Positions 1-10,640 of a stretch of DNA of 64,000 nucleotides are shown piece by piece. The position numbers were made by a program, and so were the translations under genes. Position 1 is the stretch's first letter. The number at the start of each line of letters is the position of its first letter. The DNA lies in the NCBI GenBank assembly GCA_003439945.1, contig QVRM01002204.1, positions 124,001-188,000 of the forward strand, read 5' to 3'. Source of the DNA: Dermanyssus gallinae (Eukaryota > Arthropoda > Arachnida > Mesostigmata > Dermanyssidae). The notes beneath the pieces were generated by a model. It was not told where the DNA came from. It did no database searches and saw nothing but the letters and a program-made list of their open reading frames with translations.

Positions 1-237
1 CGGGGCTGAAGCAGATCGGAGCTCCCCTTCTCATGGAGCTTCCTCGCGTGGCCGCCAGATGGCGCTGCCAGGTTACTTTTGGCGCCATTTTCCATCAGCT
101 GTGGATCCTCTCGTGTTCCTTTTAACGCAGGCGAATAGCTGCAGCAGCACCACGAAACACATGGCCGAGGCTCGGTGATTGCGTGGTGGCTGGGTGAGAT
201 CGGTCTCAGCTCATCGTGGTAATTCATCAAGCGAGCG
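1..237 (+). other. possible 5' leader exon of an unidentified gene
   Basis: The first 237 bases are clearly more GC-rich than the AT-rich sequence that follows. They end at a good splice-donor match (GCG followed by GTAAGCG, GT at 238-239). No long open frame is present, so if this is an exon it is probably untranslated leader. It contains CAGATGGCGCTGCC near 56-70, which resembles a CTCF-type site, and GGCGCCATTTTCC near 80-93, which has a YY1/Pho-like GCCAT core. The downstream partner exon was not identified. It could belong to a gene starting left of the window, or be an upstream non-coding exon of ORC2. Confidence 0.3.
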
Positions 238-1167
238 GTAAGCGATATGTATTCGTTGTGTATGTTAGTCTATGGGTGTGTCTATCTATGTATGGGGAGC
301 TCCAATGCCTTCGTCTTCGAAGTTTCTCTTACTGATTTCGGCATCCCTTTCAGTTTTGTTTCATGATGCATAAAACCCGATACTAGAATTGAACAAACGC
401 AGCTAACAATAATCATAATAGTACATAGATGTAGGCAAGTTCCGTAATGGTCACTGCCTGTTTGATTTGTAGGGTTTATTGTTAATGATACCTTAACAAT
501 ATGAGTGATATATCATATTGTTGTTGTTGTTGTGGCTATTACTGTGATGGCGATTGATAATACTAAATGGGTATTATCTGCATTTCTACGGAAATTTGTC
601 GACGTTGTTCAGTGACTTGCGTCATTAATTTCGCGCACTTTCAATGGAATTTGTGAGTTGCAACCATATCTCAAGCCCTAAGTAGAGCAACACGTGGCGC
701 GATTAGTAAATCTCACGAGGATTTTGCGGTTATTGTTGTCTTTAAGCGTTTCCAAATTTGAGACACCAAATCTCATATGTATCCGTCGATTGATGTAGTC
801 CTATACCAGATGATGCATATATATCTAGGAATGCAATATTTGTTTACATATTCTAGTAACCTAAGATTGATATTCAGATATGCATTTAGATGTGTATGCA
901 TAGTGCTGCGGTTAACGCACTTAGGTTAAGCATTCATAATAAATGTAATGACCCAACACATTTTAGTTGGAACGGATACAGTACGGTTGACATTGTTTTA
1001 TCGTCGATACCACAGACAGTCGAGGTCATTTTTGATCTTACCGCGATACCGTCGGCACACCGTAAGCACTGTCAAGTGGAGTTCAAGTTTCACTGAAGCT
1101 CAGAAATGGCCAAACCTACAATAAATCGACTCTCTCGCTCATTAGACTCCCATGTACTTAAACAAGC
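238..1167. other. non-coding, no feature recognised
   Basis: AT-rich sequence with only short chance frames, the longest about 68 codons. No transposon homology or tandem array is visible. If 1-237 is an exon, this would be the start of its intron. Confidence 0.5.
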
Positions 1168-1185
1168 ACTAGAATTGGCCCACGG

Positions 1186-1223
<38 letters not shown>

Positions 1224-1608
1224 CGCAAAATAATTTAGTGTCAAAACCAAGGTCATTATTTCGGGTGCGGCCGTGGTAACTACAGAGTTTGTATTTATGT
1301 ATGCACTAGAATTGGCCCACGGCACAGATGATTCAAGATTCAAAACGTCGTTTATAATAGGAACTGCATAATGCAATGCTTTAGTTCTCATAAATAAAAT
1401 ATATAGATAATAATAAATAGAATATAAATTATTTGTTACCAGTCCTGGACAGCCATATATATGATATAATCATAGATCATATTGCACATACATCAATATA
1501 TATATATATATATATATATATAGGTGCAAACTAATGTAGTGTCAAAACCAATTTTATTATTTCGGGTGCGGCCGTGGTATTAATACAGAGCCCGTACTTA
1601 TGAGTGCA
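1168..1608. repeat. duplicated module: TA array plus about 90 bp unique sequence
   Basis: A TA array at 1188-1221 is followed by a block of about 90 bases at 1219-1307 containing TTTCGGGTGCGGCCGTGGTA. A second TA array at about 1498-1522 is followed by a diverged copy at 1521-1608. The 24-base string beginning GCACTAGAATTGGCCCAC also occurs twice, at 1168 and 1302. The layout suggests a small non-autonomous element or local duplication that carries the TA array with it. No protein homology was seen. Confidence 0.55.
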
Positions 1609-2291
1609 TGATCAGGGGACCAAGTAAACGCCAAAGCGAATAAGCAGTGTTGTCGATAGTGTCTAAGCCGAAAACCATGACGTGATGGCGTGGAGTGATT
1701 CGTAGTAATCGCGTAGTAATCGCAGGTACCCTTGGAGAGCAACCTCTAGCGTACTCTCGAACAACGTTGAGCACTATTGTTGCCGTGCGCAAACTTGTTG
1801 CTTTGAGCGAACTTTGTGCGTTAACGATGAGTTAAGTACGTTTTTAAGAATTGGCAAAGCGCCGGAAGCTACCTGCATTTTCTCTGGGTGAGAGCAATGT
1901 TGTGGCCCGTAAGCCCCAATATTGCATATACATATGCAATACATTGGAGGAAAAGGTTCAAGCCGAGCAAAAACTAAGGCCAGGTCCGAGATGGTACCCG
2001 TGGTTACTGCGTTATGAAAACAAAAACGAGAGAGGTTTGACGTCAAATCCGAAAGTTTCACACTGTTCACTGTGTTTCTGACTGCATGTCAGTAAAATAA
2101 TTTTACATAAGCCTCCAAAACGAATCACAATTAACCTTACAACCATTTAGCGGGTCCCCGTCGTTTTTCTTGTTTGTTCTTTTCAAGTTCTTGTAGGGTC
2201 TTCCCAGGAAACGGTCGAGAATTGCTTGAAATATACAAACAGGAGGAACTAAGATCCGCATTATCAACATCATCAACATCATCATTTCACC
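1609..2291 (+). promoter_or_regulatory. presumed promoter and 5' UTR of ORC2
   Basis: This lies directly upstream of the ORC2 start codon. No clear TATA box was found at a sensible distance. The last 200 bases before the ATG are free of repeats, and the start codon sits in a strong context (CACCATGG). The transcription start cannot be placed from sequence alone. Confidence 0.35.
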
Positions 2292-2421
2292 ATGGAAGCT
2301 GAAAGTCGACCCCGTCGAACGTGTGCTGCAAAGCAGCTAGAGAAAAGCCGAAAAGAGCTTGCGAAAGCCGAATTGGCCAGCATGGATCAGCTGCTTAATG
2401 ACGACCTGATCTTCGACAAAG
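2292..2421 (+). CDS. ORC2: ORC2 exon 1
   Basis: It encodes the first 43 residues (starting MEAESRPRR) plus one base of codon 44. The donor is AAAG followed by GTTCGT. The intron leaves phase 1, and the first two bases of exon 2 complete a GAT (Asp) codon. Confidence 0.85.
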
Positions 2422-4666
2422 GTTCGTCAGCCTGAGTGACGCACATATGAGCTTTATGATTAATAATAATAATATTTGTTTTATATATACACATAGTGAT
2501 GATTTATTAAGAATACTGATGGAGCGACAATTGTCTCCCATGTCCCCATAATAATAATAATAATAATAATCATCGCTTCAGTATATGAAGAAGATAGCCC
2601 TGCGCAAACTAGAGACACGGGTTGTCCATACGTTCGCGTGACACAACTTTACCAAAGCTACTCCTTTGATTGCAACACACCGCCCGATGAGCACCGCCTG
2701 GTTGCTTTGGTCGTTCAATAAGTAATTTTACTCGGTTATCTTTTCGAGGGTCACAAATTTAATCGTCGTAAACAAAGATGACTACAAATTGATTATTTAG
2801 AATACTAGAATAATAACAATGAATTAAAACGAGGTAAGGAACAGGCGCTCGAAATATACTAATGAGTGTAGTAATAAAACTACATGAGTAATATTTATAG
2901 ATATCAACTGCATATAACCTCATATTATAGATAGTACCCTGCATTCAGTGAAGGGTGTTCGTAGCATCTCCTGACCGCACAAAAAGTGTGTGATTGTGAG
3001 GTATTATCTTTGGCGTATTTCCTGGTTGGCATGCCCGTGTGCACTAGCGAGTTTTTCTATTTCTAATATTACATGTTTTTTACGTCCTGTCTACTGTTTT
3101 CGGCGCTACCTACACACTATCTACAATGTACTTGGCTGTAAGTGCGTAAAATGCCCGACGCCGGCATTTCTGTCTCTTTTGCTGGTCCTAAGGGTATTCG
3201 TAGGCAACGGCGGACGGAACAAATGATCACTGCTTTGAATACTTTTCGAAATCCACTACAGTCAGCTTCGTCACACGCAGCCGCTAAACGTAGCCGCCTG
3301 TTTCTGCGTTTATCTGTGTTGGCATGTGTCTCTGTGTGTTTGTGTCTGTATGTATGTATGCTGTGTCTGTTGTTGGATCTGCATTGCGCTCGATATTCGT
3401 CTGACTGTGCAGATTTGTCGTCGAGTGACGAGGACACGCGTCATGAGGATAAGTTTGGCGATTCCACCGCGAGGCCTTTTGCGAATATCAGCAACGGCCA
3501 GCAACAGAGTTTGACCGGCCGAGCTACAGTCGGCACTAGTAGCAGCAGCAGCAGCAACATCAACACACGAGTAGGCGGAGGAGACGTTGTGAACTCGCAA
3601 GCGACTTCGGTTGGCCGAGACATGTACAGCTTCGGATGCACCCAGTCACCGTCGGTGAAAGTCGCCACCGCGGGCTGTCGAACCCCCTCGGCGAGGAATC
3701 GCCGCGTTCACCTCGATCCGGTACGTACCCCCCACAATCATACTATGAATAGTAATGGTTTTTATGCGCTCTTTTCTCTACACCCTAGACATAGTTGGCT
3801 CGAAATAGCTCCGCGAAAGGTCCGAAGTAGATCAGATGTTTTATTATGGTTATTCCGGTACACATTGTGTATGTACAACAGGTTTACCTTATACCTAAGC
3901 TCGATTTCAGTTTGATGGCTATATGGGGCTACGTATGATTCTAGCTGACGTCGATTTGAGATGATGTCGTTGTGCCATGTATCAGCTGTAGGCTCAGTCG
4001 CCAGGTGTGAGCGTCCATGATATTGTTGAGCATGCAGATATATGAATGCCACCTGGACAGTTGGGGAGAAACCCTAGAGATACCTCAACATGTCAGCTTA
4101 TGTTGCCGCGCTATGCGCCACTGATATAAAAAGGGTGGCATGTGTATGTATGCATAAGATTTAATCATTTATTATTCAAGCGAATAATAAATATTGAAAT
4201 CAATAAATAATTGAATACATTTTTGGGTGGGCATGATTAGCAGCTGGAAAGTCAATGTATAATGAACTTTCTGACGGACTGCTTGATGGATTACATTCGT
4301 ACCCCTATTTCAGTCCACGCCGATGACGCGTACGCCATCGAAACGTGTTGCGGGGACGCCTTCGGTCCACACTCCAGGACGCCTAATTCGTGCCGGATTG
4401 GATGCGGTCACGCCACACTCTACCAGGCGCAAGATTGCCTCGCGGCTGGGTAAGTTCAAGGAGGAGACGCTCAACAATCAGGAAGATTCGGAAGATAGTG
4501 ACGACGAAGACGTTGACAGGGACGAGGATGACGACGTCGATGATGACCTCCTCGAAAACAACAACGTAAGGGTTTGAGTAAACGTGCTTGCTACATAGAA
4601 TTAAAGATATGCTGTATTAAATTCTCTGTTAAACCGCGTTAAATTTTTCACTGGGACAATGTTATA

Positions 4667-4740
<74 letters not shown>

Positions 4741-7700
4741 CATTTAATAATGTGTTTAAATGTTTAATTTAGAATGCTCTGCTTCTATTGATCGCGTTAT
4801 TGTTCGCGGATGACTCAGTACTCGTGGTCACGGCCGAGGAGAGGCGAAATTTGAGCAAAGACAGTGTGACCAACTTAATTAGTAAACAGCAAATCAGCAA
4901 AGGCTAGCCCCATTTTTTGCATCGCAATCGTATTCTCTTTGCTGGACTTTTGTTACCTTATATATAGAGAGAAAACCTTAAAATGTTTATTTAGAAAGGC
5001 AGTGAGGTACGGAGAGTCTCCAGGGGGCAGCCCAGTACCTAAGTAACTAACTCTGAATAAATTACCTAGCACGTAACAGTGTACTGGGTCCGGGTTTGCA
5101 AGGGATACTGCACTCTGTCGTCGATCGCTTATGCTAGTTCTTATTGAGATAATGTTATATGGTCTGCTGGTTAAAGAAGAGGCGGGGCTGTTCCGGGGCT
5201 GAACAAACGCTTATTCTGGTTGAAGGCTAGGGAGAACATCCATCCAAGATACTAACATGTGTGTGAAGACGCGGTAGGGTGCTCATCGTGGGGGCTTACA
5301 CCAGATCTCAGGCTTTGATTCTTGCGAAGACACTGTGCGGTGACTTGGAATCGTATGAAGGTCCTGACGGGTCATGGGTGCTTTAGGAGCACCGGCATAG
5401 AATTGGCAGAACATCATGTTCTACCTGCGACGTTGTTGACACGGATGACAGTGAGCATGCACTCTGAGGAGGAGGATGCTATAGGTGCGGTAAAAACTGA
5501 TGGCCGCGGTGAGCGGCGTTTCAAGATAGACCTCGTTGTTAGTTAAATGCTCAAGAAACCGTGGACCCTTATTTATGTGCTTCTTTTTAGGATGAGGCCG
5601 ATGCCGGCATTGACTATTTTAGTCAGACAACCCGGCGGAAACAAAAAGACGAGATGACAACTAGTGACCACACGCTGGCTAAGCTCGGCGCAGCGATGTT
5701 GAGCGAGGAACAGATTGCTGCCATTCTTAAGAAGGGTACGGATCGACATGCCAAGCACCGCAGGAAGATTGTCGATAAACTCAAGAAGGACTTTCCATTC
5801 TGGTTAGTACTTTTATTTCCAATAATAATATGGTTTTGTTTCTTATGTGACTATTGTTGTTTGTATTATTATGTTTAGTGTGACGACTGCTAGTGATATA
5901 ATAATTATATTGTAATTATAATAATTGTTCCGTCATTCAGCTGATGCCACGCTGTTAACTAGCCCAAATAGTGCTTGCTCTAGACAATTTTGGACTAAGA
6001 CATAGTGTGCAATTGTCTATCTTAGGTTACAGCTAACGCTGGAAGGGTCTAACCTGCTCCTCTACGGGCTGGGATCAAAGGTCGGCGTTATTAATGAGTT
6101 GATGAGCTTCCTTGATAAGGAGTCTTTTACCACGATGCTCGTAAACGGATTCCTACCTACTTGCAACTTACAAGAAATCATCACGAATATTCTCGAGTAC
6201 GTGATTGAGGAGCGACCGAAAGGCGTTATAGGCTTCCAAGCCCAGGTAAGACGTTTTCTACAGAGGGTCAAGAAAATATTAGACACGGCAACGGGTTCAT
6301 TATTTACTAAAGTTATTTTCTATGCTTCTAGATGTCATTCGGTTTAGGGAATCGGAGACATGGTGCCCTCTGTTAAGCAAGCATAGTGCTCAACAGAGGG
6401 TACCATGTCTCCTATGCCCGGAGGTTTTCCCTTAGGTGATGTTTCTTCTTTAAGCATCTTTTTTAGGGTCTCCATTGATTTTATATAATGCAAAGTCCGC
6501 GTGCAGCAAGTAAGGTTTACTTTTTTCTTTGCTCCTTTAACTTACGCTACAGGACGATGTATTACTAACGTAATATTATATTACGTTACACCCTCAACAT
6601 GGACTGTTGTATTTGTAGCATATATTTAATCTTTGGCCACATTTTGTTATGTTGAAATTAAGGTGGAGTTCATTCGCTCGTACTTCAGCCGGCCCGAAGC
6701 AGTTCACCTGTATGTCCTAGTGAATTCAATAGATGCTCCATCGCTGACGAGCCCCAAGGTTCTACAAGCGTTTGAAGTGCTGGCATCTGCCCCTCAGATA
6801 CACTTCATTGGAACGGTGAATCATATTAATGCACCGCTCCTTTGGGATCTCAATCGTGCAAGTACCATGAGGTGAGCATTATTGATCGTGATTACATATC
6901 TATATATAGTATTATGGAGCTATGTTATTACGTTACGTATATGCAATTCGATCGACATTTCTGGGGCTATATTCGTTTTAGTTTTGATGCGTAACAAGTT
7001 ACCCTTTGCGGTTTTTTTCGACAGATGGGTGTGGGTCGATTGTACAACGTATGAACCGTACACGTTGGAACTGACCTCGGATACTCTCAAATCTTCCGCT
7101 GCGAATACGCTGTCATCTCTTGAGCACGTTTTCGCATCCCTCACGACGAACGCAAAGAAGGTACGCTCCGTAGATCTTGCACATATATGTGGTTACAGTT
7201 CATACATCAGGAAGATGGCTAAGCATGTTTGGAATGTTGCTTGCAAAAACAGGCCATATTTCTATAATATATTGCCTGCTTGACTTGTGCAAAATAATAT
7301 ACTGGCAAGAGTGGATTATTAAGGCCGCCACATATCAGGCTAAAACACTTTCCATGAAATCACAAAGGAACAGTTACTCTATTGGGGCTCACCTGCAGAG
7401 ATAAAGTTTTAAATAGCGGGAATAGACGTCGTTCATTCAAGGAAAGATTATTTTGACTTATTTTGGTGACATGTACAAGGCAATATGTGACGCAAACATG
7501 TTGGTCTCGCAACACTGATTGGAGGGGTCCATGGTGTGATTAGCGGTTTGTGGTGAGCTCTCATTCCGATAGTTATACTATATCAATAAACAGCGTTGGC
7601 CTATACCGCAATCTAGTGCATTTATAATTCATGTATAAATAAAACTTTTACACTTATTACTATTACTGTAAGACGGAAAAATGCCATATATTTTGCAGTA

Positions 7701-8079
7701 TATTTGGTAGTGCAATTTTTAGTAAATTGCATATGTGAATTGATATAACATGCTAGAAGAGAAATATAGAGATGCTGTTGTAGTGGAGCCTCAGTGAAAC
7801 TGGCACCGTGCGTAAACAGTGGTGAGTACAGTTCGATTGTAAAATAGTTGGCGAATTAGCCTGGGACCGGTTGGTCCGGTCATTCAACTGGGGCTTTGGA
7901 AACGGACATACATCTCGAGAGTGTAAGTTTAACGGTTGTTGGTAGTAATTAGATCCCTCTGCCGGAGTGGACCGCCGAAGTATAGGAAGGTTTATAACAC
8001 CGTGCGCGAGGCACATGGAAATACATAAATTGTCTCTCTTAACTCGTAAATGTGCTCTCTAAGGTGTGCAAACAAAACG

Positions 8080-8117
<38 letters not shown>

Positions 8118-8582
8118 TTAATTTCCACATTGTTTGGCAGAGTGCTCGCTGTTTCTAGTAAGACGTGGTTCTAATATTGTTATTACATTTACTTACTAGT
8201 CCTACTGCAATGCTCAATGTTATGATCTTTATTAAGCCAGAGGTCTGTGTTCCGTGTGTTTTCTCTCGGTCGTACTTGTCTTGGACGTGCTTGTTGCCGT
8301 TGTCATCTGCAGGTGTTCCTCATCATTGCAAAGTACACGTTAGAACATGCGTCGGACGGTGCAACCAACTTCCACGGTCTTCCATTTCAAGACTGCTACA
8401 GGATGTGTCGGGAAGCGTTCGTCGTGAACTCGGACCTTACTCTGCGCACGCAGCTGACGGAGTTTGTCGATCATGACATGATCCGCATTAAGAAGGGTCA
8501 CGACGGTGTCGAATACCTTGTCATTCCACTCGCCATTGAGACGCTCGAGATCTTCGTACAGCAACAAGATGACGACATGTGA
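2292..8582 (+). CDS. ORC2: origin recognition complex subunit 2 (eight exons, 578 aa)
   Basis: Exons are 2292-2421, 3413-3720, 4314-4565, 5591-5802, 6026-6245, 6663-6871, 7025-7160 and 8313-8582. All introns are GT-AG and all phases agree. The product is 578 aa, close to the roughly 577 aa I recall for human ORC2. ORC2 is a core subunit of the nuclear complex that marks replication origins and helps load the MCM helicase. Residues 1-230 form a basic, Ser/Thr-Pro-containing tail ending in a long Asp/Glu run. Residues 300-490 form the degenerate AAA+ fold, with LLLYGLGSK at 311-319 in the Walker-A position. Residues 490-578 form the winged-helix domain, including NSDLTLRTQLTEF and KKGHDGVEYLVIP, which match the family closely. 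The start is the only good in-frame ATG and has a CACCATGG context. Neighbours do not inform function. Confidence is high because every domain and every splice phase fits. Confidence 0.95.
3413..3720 (+). CDS. ORC2: ORC2 exon 2
   Basis: The acceptor is CTGTGCAG after a T-rich tract; the donor is CCG followed by GTACGT. It encodes a Ser-rich disordered N-terminal segment with an SSSDEDTR acidic patch and a polyserine run. The frame stays open upstream of the acceptor, so the true start rests on phase agreement with exon 1. It ends in phase 0. Confidence 0.8.
4110..4200 (+). repeat. LINE 3' tail in ORC2 intron 2
   Basis: The stretch contains CTGATATAAAAAGGGTGGCATGT and ends AAGCGAATAATAAAT. 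It matches the 3' end of the old LINE at 58300-58690 (CTGATATAATAAAGGTGACATGT, then AAGCGAATAATAAAT). It is therefore a strongly 5'-truncated copy of the same family. Confidence 0.7.
4314..4565 (+). CDS. ORC2: ORC2 exon 3
   Basis: Acceptor TTTCAG, donor AACAAC followed by GTAAGG; 84 codons, phase 0 at both ends. It carries a basic Thr-Pro segment (TRTPSKRVAGTPSVHTPGR, with possible CDK-type S/T-P sites) followed by a run of about 25 mostly acidic residues. Confidence 0.9.
4667..4739. repeat. CA/TA microsatellite in ORC2 intron 3
   Basis: A short (AC)n tract runs straight into about 59 bases of pure TA. It is one of more than twenty TA arrays in the window. Confidence 0.95.
5591..5802 (+). 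CDS. ORC2: ORC2 exon 4
   Basis: Acceptor TTTTTAG, donor CTG followed by GTTAGT. It encodes the linker ahead of the AAA+ fold, with the family-typical SDHTLAKL segment and a basic helix. It leaves phase 2; the spliced codon is TGG (Trp). Confidence 0.92.
6026..6245 (+). CDS. ORC2: ORC2 exon 5 (degenerate Walker A)
   Basis: The acceptor is TATCTTAG; a nearby TTACAG at 6032 is out of phase and rejected. It encodes LQLTLEGSNLLLYGLGSK, the most conserved block of ORC2 and the degenerate nucleotide-binding loop. The donor is CCCAG followed by GTAAG; phase 0. Confidence 0.93.
6347..6419. ncRNA. intronic hairpin, candidate microRNA precursor or tiny foldback element
   Basis: In ORC2 intron 5, arm 6354-6374 pairs with 6392-6412. 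The stem is 21 bp with a single G:T pair and the loop is 17 nt. Pairing continues imperfectly outwards (6347-6352 with 6414-6419). Arm length, loop size and intronic position fit a pre-miRNA. A small MITE or a self-priming artefact would look similar. I do not recognise the sequence as a known miRNA family. Confidence 0.35.
6663..6871 (+). CDS. ORC2: ORC2 exon 6
   Basis: The acceptor is AATTAAG and the donor is ATGAG followed by GTGAGC. It encodes the AAA+ core around the Walker-B-equivalent strand: VHLYVLVNSIDAP, then IHFIGTVNHINAPLLWD, which is strongly ORC2-like. It leaves phase 2, with a spliced AGA (Arg) codon. Confidence 0.93.
7025..7160 (+). CDS. ORC2: ORC2 exon 7
   Basis: Acceptor TTTCGACAG, donor AAGAAG followed by GTACGC. 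It encodes WVWVDCTTYEPYTLEL and a helical segment ending NAKK, the lid region of the AAA+ fold. Phase 0 at the end. Confidence 0.92.
7161..8312. other. ORC2 intron 7
   Basis: The largest ORC2 intron (1152 bases). It holds a TA array at about 8086-8115 and otherwise only short chance frames. No transposon protein was recognised. Confidence 0.8.
8313..8582 (+). CDS. ORC2: ORC2 exon 8 (winged helix, stop)
   Basis: The acceptor is ATCTGCAG after a T-rich tract. The 89 residues form the C-terminal winged-helix domain, with LPFQDCYRMCREAF, NSDLTLRTQLTEF and DGVEYLVIP. They end in Asp-Asp-Met and TGA at 8580-8582. Confidence 0.95.
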   Translation: MFLIIAKYTLEHASDGATNFHGLPFQDCYRMCREAFVVNSDLTLRTQLTEFVDHDMIRIKKGHDGVEYLVIPLAIETLEIFVQQQDDDM

Positions 8583-8722
8583 TTCGGCCTTTACTTGCGG
8601 AGTTCTCGTGACTCCGGTGATAACGAGCATGTTTACTGTATACGCGCTATATAGTGCGGATATGGACACCTGATTTTAAGCCAAAAGCTATATAGTGTTG
8701 GTCCTGCCATTTGAGCGTGCAT

Positions 8723-8861
8723 AGCGTACGATTAGTATTGTATGTGTTTTCGTTTTCAGTCTAGATTTCCGTGTTTAAATCTAGCCCACTAGAGCGTACG
8801 ATTAGTACTGTATGTGTTTTTGTTTTTCACTCTAGATTTCCGTGTTTAAATCTAGCGCACA
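8723..8861 (+). repeat. 70-bp tandem duplication with a hairpin in each unit, ORC2 3' UTR
   Basis: Two near-identical units (8723-8792 and 8793-8861) lie between the ORC2 stop and the likely poly(A) signal. Each contains CTAGATTT, CCGTGTTT, AAATCTAG in order: a perfect 8-bp stem with an 8-nt loop, at 8761-8784 and 8832-8855. The stems are identical between units while the rest has a few substitutions. Whether this is selection or chance cannot be judged from one sequence. Confidence 0.8.
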
Positions 8862-8984
8862 CAATTCGAAACATGCAGGTGTAATAATATATCGTATATT
8901 TTTTTCTCATTGTTTAGTATGCTATTATGGCTGCATGCGATAACAATGTTAAGAGCATGTGTCAATTACACTCAATTTAATATC

Positions 8985-8990
8985 AATAAA
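8985..8990 (+). terminator. likely ORC2 poly(A) signal
   Basis: AATAAA lies about 400 bases after the ORC2 stop codon and is followed within 15 bases by a TGTTG-rich stretch. It gives a 3' UTR of about 0.42 kb. Confidence 0.5.
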
Positions 8991-9279
8991 TGTTGTTATA
9001 GTATTACTATTACAGATTTGTGCGTTTTTTTTTCATGATTTATATTTTTACGCCGCCGAACTTGTAATGGAACAAGGTGTATTTGCTTCTTTGCATTATC
9101 TGAACACTAAACAGGGAAAACCGTAGCTTAGGCCATTCAGACATGAATGCATGTTAGAAATATAGTTTTTGATGCGCTAGGCAGTCCTACATTGTTTATC
9201 TAAGAAGTGTAACTGTTTCGTGTCTTCAGTTATTTCCAGTTGGACATTTTGTGATCACTATTGCGAATAACGAGCTACT

Positions 9280-9400
9280 GCTAATAATAGAATAAAATAG
9301 AAAGCTCCTTTATTCATGTAATAAATGGTAATGAATGACTGGTCACAGGCGGGGCCTGTGAAGTCCTTCTGTTGTGAAAATCTCTGACCACGAGCCGATT
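9280..9400 (-). repeat. LINE 3' end, minus strand
   Basis: Shares GCTCCTTTATTCAT and CAGGCGGGGCCTGTG, with similar spacing, with 13527-13650. Read on the minus strand both end in AATAAAGGAGC followed by short TTCTA-like repeats, the pattern of a non-LTR element 3' terminus. Only the 3' UTR is present here. Confidence 0.6.
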
Positions 9401-10450
9401 TGATGTGTACTGTTAGTACGCTTTTGTTATGGGTTGCTGCGACGTGTATTATCCATTGAGGATATGTACGTTCATCAACAAATGGTAGCGAACTCGACTC
9501 AAATGCAGAAAAATGTAATCGTATGTTCTGGCCAAAGCGCGGCCAAACTTTTACCGGTCAGACAGCCACAACAGCAGGCGAACTTCCTGGGGTGGAATAC
9601 GTGGTTGAAATCACGGCACTGCTTCGTCCCTGCCGCGGTGAAGCAGGTAACTAACTGCCCGCTGCTGGTATCCGCAAGGGGTAAATTATTGCGTGCATGC
9701 GAACTACAAAAAGCGAGTAGACTGAGGCTACTTACTCCGGTAGAGTGCATACGAAATTGAAGTCGTAGCCTTATAATTTTCACGACATGACTGTGCAGCC
9801 TTATCTGATCAAACCGGCTAATCGCTAGATATTTCTCTGCTAAAGTGATTTCACTTCAAAAAAGCTTCCGTGCCCCCAATAAAAATCCATCTAATACTCG
9901 CAGTACCACCCTTCTCGTACCATGGAGCGCCGTGGAATGCCTAAGGAAGATTTAAGTTAGATGTTAAACGCTGGATGCAAAATATCTACTAGTGCCTGTT
10001 TGACTAAGCAAATATTTTGTTTTTGTTTAGTTGTAGGTGTAGCTGAGAGTGTGAGCACGCTAAATGAGAAGAAAAATAGGTTGTAACGCACTTGAGACAC
10101 GACTCTGCGTCCGGCGGAGTTCTGTCGGGCCACAGTAACCGTGGCAGAGCTACGATTCTGTGGCCCTACAAAAGAGCCACGACGCTCACTTAAGCAGATC
10201 TAGCTTCAGTGTTTAAACGAAAATGCCATAATGACTAACAACATTACACACATAACGTACAATAACTAATTTGAAATAATATGATGAAAGTGGACACATT
10301 TGTTAAGTCCAAGCATACTCCTCTAAAACTCTCTGCAGAGCAATGCCTCAAGTCTAGTGACGACTATATTTAGGCAAAGTCGTTTCGACTACAGATACAT
10401 CCTGTACGATAGTCTAGTTTGGCATGCTAGGGTATGCATGCGTACGAACG
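9401..10450. other. intergenic, between converging ORC2 and MIP genes
   Basis: No gene or repeat recognised. A 108-codon frame at 9434-9760 (+) has no familiar domain and no supporting splice or start context. The only notable site is AATAAA on the minus strand at 10478-10483, a possible far poly(A) signal for the MIP gene. Confidence 0.5.
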
Positions 10451-10559
10451 ACGAGTTTGTTTAGCTGGTTTTACTGTTTTATTTTTCTCTTGCTTGTTCA
10501 GTTGTCACGAGATCTAGAAAATGTTACGCCTCTGTGGCGAGCAGTAATCCTGGAGTACG

Positions 10560-10640
10560 TTGATGGTGGTAGCCGTGATGGTGGTGGTGGTAGTGGTGGT
10601 GGTAATGTTGTTGTTGTTGTTGTTGTTGTCAGAGAGAGAG
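10560..10640. repeat. GGT/GTT trinucleotide tract
   Basis: Runs of GGT then GTT. On the transcribed minus strand this would be ACC/AAC repeats inside a long MIP 3' UTR, if the poly(A) site is near 10.45 kb. Confidence 0.8.

Noticed and set aside
3142..3915. 257-codon plus-strand frame as a stand-alone gene
   Set aside because: Only 3413-3720 fits; it is ORC2 exon 2, and the rest is frame running through flanking introns with a hydrophobic low-complexity start.
6033..6245. alternative ORC2 exon 5 start at 6033 after TTACAG
   Set aside because: Out of phase with exon 4 and would lose the conserved Trp-Leu-Gln junction.
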